Both the position numbers and the translations under genes were made by a program. A stretch of 64,000 bases of DNA, taken from NCBI GenBank assembly GCA_902800435.1, contig CADCEQ010000007.1, positions 1 to 64,000 on the forward strand. The letters run 5' to 3'. Shown one piece after another: positions 43,369 to 50,718 of the stretch. The number at the start of each line of letters is the position of its first letter. The first letter of the stretch is position 1. Source of the stretch: an uncultured Prevotellaceae bacterium (lineage in GTDB: Bacteria > Bacteroidota > Bacteroidia > Bacteroidales > Bacteroidaceae). The notes beneath the pieces were generated by a model. The model did not search any database. It was given only the letters and a program-made list of their open reading frames with translations, and was not told where the DNA came from.

Positions 43369-45454
43369 AGTACATATCTTCCACGTAGCGAGTGTTGTTG
43401 TAGACGTTCTCCGGGCAGAACTCGATATAGTCGAGGTGGAACTGGTGGTGGTCGGCCTCAAGCACACTCTTGAAGCGTAGCCAGTACTCGCCCTGCTTGA
43501 ACTCCTGCTTGGCGATGATGCGGCGCAGGTCCTTGGGGTTGTTTCGGGCATAGTTGCCGGAATTCACACCCACGGTATAATAAAGAGGTCCGCGCATGTA
43601 ACCCTGGTTACGCATGTTGGCATCGGTCTCGATACCCTTGTCATCAAGCTTCTGCCAGTCGCACCAGCCGGTGATGGGGTCAGGATCAAGGTTGGCATTG
43701 TTTTCCGACACGTGACGCATGTCGAGCGGGATGTCAAGAGCCTTCATCGTGGTCAGGTCAGAGGAACTGCCAATATAGAACTGCAGCATACCGCGCTGTT
43801 CGTTACCCTCGGCCGTATAACCGATGCGCAGTTCGTAGGTGCCCTCCGGCACTGGCGGCAGGCGCAGGGCGAAGTCGTAGTTACCCTTACAATTGAACTC
43901 GTCGCCCTGATAGTTACTCCATCCGCTGTTCTGTCCTGAGAGGTAATAGAGGCGGGTGTCGTCGCCATTGTAGATGACGAGGTTCTCGAAGAAGCGCGGC
44001 GGTATGCGGATGTAACTGCCGCTGAGGTCGCCGTCAGTACCGGTCTTACCGCCATTAAGGGCATTGACCTCACTGTCGCTGATACGGCGGAAAGAGTTAG
44101 ACATCATCTCGCCAAAGAAGCTGGCATCATCCATGCGCAGACGCTCGTTGAGTGCACCCTGAGGCACTTTCTTGTCGTAGATGAGCGGACTGTTAATCGG
44201 GTGGATGTAGCCGTTGGCGGCAGCAATCTGTCCGCTGATACCCTTCATCTCGATACCCTCATAGAGCACGGCGTGCATCGCTGGCGAACCCAATTCAGCC
44301 ACCATGTCGGTAAGCGAGCTGTTGGCCGTCCAGCGGTTAATCATCAGCTTACCGCTGTTGCGGGTCACCTTGAGAAGTGTATAGGGCAACATGGTTTCAT
44401 AATACTCGACGAGCGTTACCTTCGATATCTGGTTGTGCGAGTTGACAATCTTATCGTAAGGCAGTTTGAACTTCAGGATGTGGTAGCGCAGGTACATGCT
44501 CAGCGTGTTCCACGGATCCAGATAGTCATCGTCGGTCTTAATCTGAATATGTTTGGTGCGGGCATAGTCGTACCAGCCCGTCTCCTGATCAGCACAGTGG
44601 CCGTAGACGCTGTCGGCATAGGCCTTCAGGTCCTCGATGTTATTGATGCCTTGGGCCGCCAGGGTCTCATCAGTCTCGGCAAAGATGGTGTAGCCCAGCT
44701 CACACTTCTCGGGCAGATAGAATCCGCGCCGGTTGTCGACGGGGTCGAAGTCGGTGCGGCTCTGATCGGAGAGCGAGTCGACAAGTCCCGTCAGCTGGAG
44801 TGCCTGACCGAAAATCTTGTATGTCTCGGGGCGGTTTGTGATTTCACCGGTGATGAGCATGTTGGAGCGGCGTATGACGCAGTCAATCTCGTGGAGCACG
44901 CCATTCTCCAACTCATTATCCATACTGGTAATGGTAGAATGACGGCTGACGACCACCTCGCCCGTTTCCGGGTCGATGCTAGTGTTGATGTCTCGGCCGA
45001 GCATCGTCTTGATAGTCATACCATTGCCCATGTTGACGCCCATGACCTCAGTGTTGAGGAGATGGAACAGGGCGATGTCAGTACAGAGCGAGTCGGTAAG
45101 TCCTTCAAGTCCGCGCTGGGTCATGCCGTTGTGATCAAAGTTCTTGTTCACCGTGTCATCGTAGAGGCTGTCGATGTATTCGGCCACGGCCTCGTTGGTA
45201 GGCGCAAAGCAGGTATAGGTGCCGTATGCAGCCAGAATCTTGTCGTAGCCGATTCGCGAGAGGATGTAGTTGAACGAACTGAAGCGGTCGCTACGGTTCA
45301 AAAGGTAGTCCTCGATAGTCTCGCCGGTGAAAGTGTAGAGGTTCGACTCGTCGATATCCTCCTTACAAGAGGTCAGCGGCGAGAGGACTGCAGCAGCGCC
45401 GCAGAACAGCCAACAGGTGGCGAGGATATGGTGTTTTATGCTTTTGGTATTCAT
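43367..45454 (-). CDS. Fasciclin (FAS1)-domain lipoprotein B of the PUL
   Basis: 695 residues. Lipobox LTSC with lipidated Cys about 30 (CKEDIDESN). First FAS1 module at about 45-190 (YTCFAPTNEAVAEYI); second with YTIFAETDETLAAQG (about 245). A C-terminal beta-sandwich-like domain (about 480-680, EGTYELRIGYTAEGNEQRG) could be carbohydrate-binding. Situated between SusD 1 and FAS1-C in the same orientation. The leader MNTKSIKHH and hairpin relate it to the SusD/FAS1-C leaders. Confidence 0.83.
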   Translation of the reverse strand: MNTKSIKHHILATCWLFCGAAAVLSPLTSCKEDIDESNLYTFTGETIEDYLLNRSDRFSSFNYILSRIGYDKILAAYGTYTCFAPTNEAVAEYIDSLYDDTVNKNFDHNGMTQRGLEGLTDSLCTDIALFHLLNTEVMGVNMGNGMTIKTMLGRDINTSIDPETGEVVVSRHSTITSMDNELENGVLHEIDCVIRRSNMLITGEITNRPETYKIFGQALQLTGLVDSLSDQSRTDFDPVDNRRGFYLPEKCELGYTIFAETDETLAAQGINNIEDLKAYADSVYGHCADQETGWYDYARTKHIQIKTDDDYLDPWNTLSMYLRYHILKFKLPYDKIVNSHNQISKVTLVEYYETMLPYTLLKVTRNSGKLMINRWTANSSLTDMVAELGSPAMHAVLYEGIEMKGISGQIAAANGYIHPINSPLIYDKKVPQGALNERLRMDDASFFGEMMSNSFRRISDSEVNALNGGKTGTDGDLSGSYIRIPPRFFENLVIYNGDDTRLYYLSGQNSGWSNYQGDEFNCKGNYDFALRLPPVPEGTYELRIGYTAEGNEQRGMLQFYIGSSSDLTTMKALDIPLDMRHVSENNANLDPDPITGWCDWQKLDDKGIETDANMRNQGYMRGPLYYTVGVNSGNYARNNPKDLRRIIAKQEFKQGEYWLRFKSVLEADHHQFHLDYIEFCPENVYNNTRYVEDMY
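45388..45404 (-). promoter_or_regulatory. Hairpin in signal-peptide codons (FAS1-B)
   Basis: On the coding strand CTGCGGC, GCT, GCTGCAG: 7-bp stem with one G-U pair at nucleotides 51-67 of the gene. Sequence diverged but pairing kept. Confidence 0.4.
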
Positions 45455-45467
45455 AGTTCTCTATTCT

Positions 45468-47240
45468 TTAATTCTTTGACGTAGACTTCTCCTGAATGAA
45501 GACCGGGTTCTGCCGCAGCAGCGTGTTGACCTTGGTCTCACTCTCCTGAATGGGCCAGTAGAGGAAAGGTTCGCTCTTCATCTTGTATGATACGGCATCG
45601 CCTTCGCCGCCCGAGCCATACTTGCGGATGACCATACGGAGCATCGGCGCATAGAGTTCGGGCCAAGCCTCAGTATCAGCCAGGCACTGGCGGGAGTTGA
45701 CGCCTTCCATGTGGCGGTAGCAGTAGCGCATGAGGTCGAACCAGCGTTTGCCCTCGAAGCACAGCTCACGTTCGCGCTCGGCGAGCACGAGGAGTTCCAT
45801 CTCTTCCTTCGACTTGAAATTCTCAAACTTCAGCGTGTCGGCAGCGTTCTTGAACATAGAGCGCTTGTTGACGGCCTGTACCAGGTTAAACGCCTTCTCG
45901 AGTGTCACGCGGTCACTGTCGTTAGCGGCTGTCTCTACCAGTGCCTCGGCCTGCATCAGCATGACGTCGGTCAGACGGTAAACAATCCAGTTCTGGCGGA
46001 ACTCATCGTAGCTGCGAGAGGTACTTTTGGCAGGACCAACCGTACTGGTCACGGCAACTACCGTCGACGAGGACTCCACCATCTTGCGAATGCTCATCTG
46101 CTGAGCCTCTTCGTTATTGGCATCATAGACGTTGTTCCAGAAGCGATAGTCGTTCTTTGACAGGTAGAGTTTCTGAGCCTCGACGGTGTTGGCATTGGTT
46201 GCCACCGAGTTGAATATCGGCGAAGCCATCAGGATTGACGGGGCATTAGCAGAGTTGCTCGTCTTATAATAGTAGTTCTCGAGTGCAGTGTTCGAGTTGT
46301 TGCGACCGTTGTACTGCCACTCAAGAATGCTCTCACGGGAGTTGCCGCCGTTGGGACTAAAAATGGAGGCCAGTGCCATATCGCCATCCTCCAGGTGATA
46401 GCGGTCCTCTTCCTTGCTGGTGATGTCTAACTCCTGGTAGAGCTTATAATAGGCATCCTTGGCATTGATGACGGAGTCACTGAAGGCGATGGCCTGCTGA
46501 TAGTCGGCCTGACTGTGGTTCATAGCGGCACGCCAAAGATAGATGTCGGCCATCAGGGCGTGGACGGCATCGCGAGTCATGTAGCCCCAGTTGCGCCAGT
46601 CGTTGCGCCCGTAGGAGCCGGACTTCATGATATAGCCGCGAGCCTCCTCAAGGTCTTTGAGACATTTCTCTAGCACAACGTCAGGTGCGCTCTGTGGCAA
46701 GATCTCTACCTGACTATCGTCCTCATAAGAGTGTTCCGTCAAAGGTACGTCGCGGAAGGCACGCACCAAATAGAAGTAGCACAGCGAACGCAGAGCCAGC
46801 ATCTGAGCACGTACTACCTGATAGTCACCCTCGGTGAACTCTGGGTCTTCAATCATCACCTCCGGGGCGTGGTTCAAGACAACGTTGCAGTTGTTGATGA
46901 CCTTGTAGAAGTTGCTCCAGTTGGCATACCTGTTGGTAGGCAGCAGGATGACAGCGCTGATGTTGTCGAGCGTGTTGTCGTTATAATCTTCCAGTTTCAC
47001 CAGCTCGTCAGAACGGTATGCTCCCCACATGATGGCGCTTTCCTGGATGCTCTTGTCAATCATGCTCAGATAGCATCCGTCCACCATCTGGTCAACATCC
47101 GACTTCTTCTTCCAGAAGTCCTCGGCGACGATGCGGTCCGTCGGGTAGATGGTCAGGAAGTCGTTGCAGGCCGTGAGGGCTGCGGTGACACCGCAGCACA
47201 GCAGACACTTCGCGATATATTTCTTTATATTTCTCTTCAT
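45468..47240 (-). CDS. SusD/RagB-family outer membrane lipoprotein (PUL pair 1)
   Basis: 590 residues from ATG 47240. Lipobox LTAC, Cys about 25 (CNDFLTIYP). Conserved SusD segments: NFYKVINNCNVVL, RAQMLALRSLCYFYLVRAFRDVPL, and C-terminal RERELCFEGKRWFDLMRYCY. Works with the SusC encoded directly upstream in the transcript. Spacer between them is a GTTCAAT heptamer array. Leader KKYIAKCLLCCG resembles that of SusD 2 more closely than expected for distant paralogues. Confidence 0.94.
   Translation of the reverse strand: MKRNIKKYIAKCLLCCGVTAALTACNDFLTIYPTDRIVAEDFWKKKSDVDQMVDGCYLSMIDKSIQESAIMWGAYRSDELVKLEDYNDNTLDNISAVILLPTNRYANWSNFYKVINNCNVVLNHAPEVMIEDPEFTEGDYQVVRAQMLALRSLCYFYLVRAFRDVPLTEHSYEDDSQVEILPQSAPDVVLEKCLKDLEEARGYIMKSGSYGRNDWRNWGYMTRDAVHALMADIYLWRAAMNHSQADYQQAIAFSDSVINAKDAYYKLYQELDITSKEEDRYHLEDGDMALASIFSPNGGNSRESILEWQYNGRNNSNTALENYYYKTSNSANAPSILMASPIFNSVATNANTVEAQKLYLSKNDYRFWNNVYDANNEEAQQMSIRKMVESSSTVVAVTSTVGPAKSTSRSYDEFRQNWIVYRLTDVMLMQAEALVETAANDSDRVTLEKAFNLVQAVNKRSMFKNAADTLKFENFKSKEEMELLVLAERERELCFEGKRWFDLMRYCYRHMEGVNSRQCLADTEAWPELYAPMLRMVIRKYGSGGEGDAVSYKMKSEPFLYWPIQESETKVNTLLRQNPVFIQEKSTSKN
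47179..47197 (-). promoter_or_regulatory. Hairpin in signal-peptide codons (susD 1)
   Basis: GCTGCGGT, GTC, ACCGCAGC on the coding strand: 8-bp perfect stem at nucleotides 44-62. Relative to susD 2 the innermost pair changes from C-G to T-A, a compensatory change. Confidence 0.5.
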
Positions 47241-47250
47241 AATAATCATT

Positions 47251-47280
47251 GTTCAATGTTCAATGTTCAACGTTCAATGT
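47251..47280. repeat. Heptamer array GTTCAAY (4 units) in the susC1-susD1 spacer
   Basis: GTTCAAT, GTTCAAT, GTTCAAC, GTTCAAT then GT, ending at the susC stop codon. The same word occurs inverted inside the glycyl radical enzyme gene at 20713-20747. Confidence 0.92.
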
Positions 47281-47281
47281 C

Positions 47282-50200
47282 TTAGAATCCCACTTGAATG
47301 TTCAGCGTAACCGACTTGCTTCGCGGTGTCTGAGAGTTATCGTAGGCAATGCCCCATGAACCGGGAGAGTGCTCCGGGTCTGTGCCGCTGTACTTGCTCC
47401 AGCAGAACAGGTTCTGGCCGGAGATACTTGTCGTCAGACGGTTCAGGCCGATAGATTTCAGCATCTTCTTCTTGAAGTTATAAGACAGCTGAATGTAGCT
47501 CATACGGACGAACGAGGCATCCTCGACGTAGCGGTCGCTGCCAAGCCAGTTGTAACCCGTGTCGAACATAGCGCGCGGAATCTGAGTCACGTCGCCGTTC
47601 TTGCGCCAGCGCCAATTCACGGCCGAGCTTTGGTTGTAGGCGTTGAACATCTCCTCGAGTCCCATCTTGGCCGAGTTCACAATCTTGATACCCTGACGGT
47701 AGCTGAAGCTGGTGCGAAGCGACCAGCTGTCATACTGCAGGTTGAAACCGAAACCGCCGTTGAGGTGGGGGTTGGAGTTACCAAGATAGACAATGTCGAG
47801 CGAGTTGATCTGTCCGTCATTGTTCACATCCTCATAGATGGCATCACCACCCTGGAACTTGTAGGTCGAGGTGCCGTCGTCGAAGTTATAGACCTGGCGG
47901 ATGGGTTCACCCTTGGAGTCCATCATGACGCGTCCCTCGTTGTCGATGGCGATAGGAGCGGTCTTACCCTTGGCCAGGAATTCGTTGTTGATATAGTTCT
48001 TCAGTTGGTCGCCTGTCCAGCCATTGCTCTCCTTCATATTGAGCAGGTACTCGTAGGTGTACTGGTATACACCCTTGTAGCGGAGTCCGTAGATGGAGCC
48101 GAGCGGGTTACCCTTCTGGATGCGGTTCAGATACTGTCCGCGCTTGCTGGGATCCCATTCACCGTTGATGCTCTCGAGCACGCTCTCGTCCATCTCGACT
48201 ATTTCGTTGAAGTTCTGCGAGATGTTGAAGTTAGCACTCAGCGAGAACTTTCCTACATGGATAATTCTGTTGGCCGAGACGTTCAGTTCCCATCCCTTGT
48301 TGGTCATCTCGCCGACGTTTGCCCACGACAGCGATGTGAAACCAGAGGTCGACGGTATGCGAACGCCTGACATCAGCAGGTCCTTCGTACGTTTGAAGTA
48401 GTAGTTGAAGTCACCAGTCAGTTTACCATCCAAGAAGCCGAAGTCGCCACCGAGGTTCAACTGCGAGGTGCGCTCCCACTTCAGGTTGTTCAACTGCAGA
48501 CCGTCCAAGTAGGTCACGCTGTGCTTGTCGGCGACGCTACCGTAGATACCCGACGTGTTGTACTTGGCATACTGCAGGTACTGCGAGCCAGGCTGGCGAC
48601 CTACGATACCGAACGATGCACGGAAGGCCAGCATTGAGAGCGTCGGCTTCAGTTTCTGCATAAACGGCTCATCGGAGATAATCCACTTGGTCGACAAGCC
48701 AGGGAACCAGCCCCACTTCTTCGAATCACCAAACTTCGTGGTACCGTCGGCACGGAGCGACGGGTCCAATACGTAGCGGCCTTTATAAGCAAAGTGGCCA
48801 GTGTAGATCATCGACATCGAGCGCCACTGTCCGTTGCCGGTACTCATGTTCTCGACATTCGTATCAACGGTAGGCGACGTTGTGCCGTTGGGGGCGTTGC
48901 GGTTTACCACGGTCTGGCTGTTGTCGTTGCCGCTGGTCAGCTCCCACTTACCAAGCATCTGGATTTTGATGTCCTGATTGTTGAAGTAGGGAACAAAGGT
49001 CAGCTGGTGGCGAGTTGTGAAGGCCAGCGAGTTGTAGTCATATACCTCCGAGCGGTTATAGTTGCCGTCCTCCCAGCCTTGAGTCGACAGCGAGCCGGGC
49101 CAGTACTTGGGCTCACTCTTCGAGAAGATGTCCATGTAGACCAGTCCGACGTAGTTCAGCTGGGTGGCCGATTCGTCCTTGCTCATCAGGTAGTAATCGA
49201 GACGGAACTCAGGCGAGATACGGTAGGTCTTCTCGTTGCGCCAGGCCTGTTCGGCTATGGCGACGGGGTTACCCAAGCTGCGGATGGCCGACAACTGTCT
49301 CGACGAGGTTCCTGCTGCCGACGAGCCTGCATCGTTCGAGGCACCTTCGGGCAGCATGATATAGAATTCATTGGTATCGTGGCCGTTAGCATCCTGACGG
49401 TAGACAGCCATGTTTGGCGACAGTTTCTGAGAACGACCCAGGATGTTGTCATCGTAGTTGCGCAGGTTGGCCGTATAGGTCAGCGGGAAGGTGGTGCGGA
49501 ATGTAATGCGGTCCGACACGAAGTAGTCGAGTGCCAGCTTCGTGGTGAAACGGTCGAGCTTCTGCTTGATGATGGTACCCGTCTGGTGGTCATAACCGGC
49601 CGAGACGCGGAAGTTGGCCTTCTCTCCACCACCGGTAAGCGTTAGGTAGTGGTACTGGCTCCAACCGGTCTGCTGTACCTCTTTCACCCAATCGGTGTTG
49701 TTGTTCCAGTTCTCGAACTCAGCCCACGAGCGATTGTAGTTGATCTCGTTGATGTTGGTCGTTGCCGTGGCGCTCTGGGCGGGGTTGTAGTACATCTCCT
49801 TCAGCATCATGGTGTAGTCGTCACCGTTCAGCAGGTTGTAGCCCTTGGGCTGCCATGAGGCCTGCACACGCAGCGAGTAGTCCACGCGGGTAGCACCGCG
49901 GGCACCACGCTTGGTGCGGATCTGGATGACACCATTGGCACCGCGCGAGCCCCAGACAGCGGTAGCGGCGGCATCCTTTAGTACTTGGATGTCCTCGATA
50001 TCGGAGGGGTTCACCGACAGCAGCGAGGCATAGGTCTCCTCGTTAGCATTCTGGAAGTCAAAGTTCTCGTCAGGGTTGTCGAAGATGTTGCCGTCGACGA
50101 CGATGAGCGGTTCGGCCGAGCCGTTGATACTGGTCACACCGCGCAGACGCATGGTCGTACCGGCACCGAGGTTACCAGAGTTGGCCACGATGTCGAGACC

Positions 50201-50683
50201 GGCAATCTGTCCCTGCAGGGCTTCGTCGGCCGTTGTGAAGGCCAGACCTTCCACCTCTTTCATGTTGAATGTCTGGGCGGCCACCGACACCTCACGCTCG
50301 GGGATGGCCAGACCACCCTGGTTGAACTTACGCTTGGCAGTGACGGTCACCTCTTTAATTTGTGTGGCGTCCTGCAACTTGATGTCAAAGCGGGTACGTG
50401 TGCCGATGGGCAGTATCTGCGTCTTGTAGCCCACGTACGAAATCTTCAGTTTGTTCTTCGTATTCTTGACGGCCATTGAGAAGTTACCGTTCAGGTCGGT
50501 CTGTGCAAACGAGACGTTACGGTTGTTGCCGTCCACCTCGACGACGTTACACATCATCACCGGACCGAAGGAGTCACTGATGGTACCCGAGATACGGGCT
50601 TCCTGTGCAACGGCCCTGACTGAGAGCAATTGACAACTGACAATTACCAGTCCCAATATTCTGTATAGTCTTTTGCTAATCAT
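47282..50683 (-). CDS. SusC/RagA-family TonB-dependent transporter (PUL pair 1)
   Basis: 1133 residues from ATG 50683; signal peptide about 1-24 (VRAVAQ). CarboxypepD_reg-like domain about 27-115 (ISGTISDSFGPVMMCNVVEV), plug with PLIVVDGNIFDNP and LKDAAATAVWGSRGANGVIQI, then the barrel ending KSVTLNIQVGF with a terminal Phe. No STN domain, so no anti-sigma signalling is expected. Placed after the large FAS1-A gene and before SusD 1. Confidence 0.95.
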   Translation of the reverse strand: MISKRLYRILGLVIVSCQLLSVRAVAQEARISGTISDSFGPVMMCNVVEVDGNNRNVSFAQTDLNGNFSMAVKNTKNKLKISYVGYKTQILPIGTRTRFDIKLQDATQIKEVTVTAKRKFNQGGLAIPEREVSVAAQTFNMKEVEGLAFTTADEALQGQIAGLDIVANSGNLGAGTTMRLRGVTSINGSAEPLIVVDGNIFDNPDENFDFQNANEETYASLLSVNPSDIEDIQVLKDAAATAVWGSRGANGVIQIRTKRGARGATRVDYSLRVQASWQPKGYNLLNGDDYTMMLKEMYYNPAQSATATTNINEINYNRSWAEFENWNNNTDWVKEVQQTGWSQYHYLTLTGGGEKANFRVSAGYDHQTGTIIKQKLDRFTTKLALDYFVSDRITFRTTFPLTYTANLRNYDDNILGRSQKLSPNMAVYRQDANGHDTNEFYIMLPEGASNDAGSSAAGTSSRQLSAIRSLGNPVAIAEQAWRNEKTYRISPEFRLDYYLMSKDESATQLNYVGLVYMDIFSKSEPKYWPGSLSTQGWEDGNYNRSEVYDYNSLAFTTRHQLTFVPYFNNQDIKIQMLGKWELTSGNDNSQTVVNRNAPNGTTSPTVDTNVENMSTGNGQWRSMSMIYTGHFAYKGRYVLDPSLRADGTTKFGDSKKWGWFPGLSTKWIISDEPFMQKLKPTLSMLAFRASFGIVGRQPGSQYLQYAKYNTSGIYGSVADKHSVTYLDGLQLNNLKWERTSQLNLGGDFGFLDGKLTGDFNYYFKRTKDLLMSGVRIPSTSGFTSLSWANVGEMTNKGWELNVSANRIIHVGKFSLSANFNISQNFNEIVEMDESVLESINGEWDPSKRGQYLNRIQKGNPLGSIYGLRYKGVYQYTYEYLLNMKESNGWTGDQLKNYINNEFLAKGKTAPIAIDNEGRVMMDSKGEPIRQVYNFDDGTSTYKFQGGDAIYEDVNNDGQINSLDIVYLGNSNPHLNGGFGFNLQYDSWSLRTSFSYRQGIKIVNSAKMGLEEMFNAYNQSSAVNWRWRKNGDVTQIPRAMFDTGYNWLGSDRYVEDASFVRMSYIQLSYNFKKKMLKSIGLNRLTTSISGQNLFCWSKYSGTDPEHSPGSWGIAYDNSQTPRSKSVTLNIQVGF

Positions 50684-50718
50684 AATTCTCAATTATCAAT
50701 TATCAATTACCAATTCAT
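50684..50718. repeat. Heptamer array AATTNTC (5 units) spanning the FAS1-A stop and susC1 start
   Basis: AATTCTC, AATTATC, AATTATC, AATTACC, AATTCAT. The array begins next to the susC ATG and continues into the FAS1-A gene, where it encodes the last residues (ELVIDN) and the stop codon. Confidence 0.92.
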
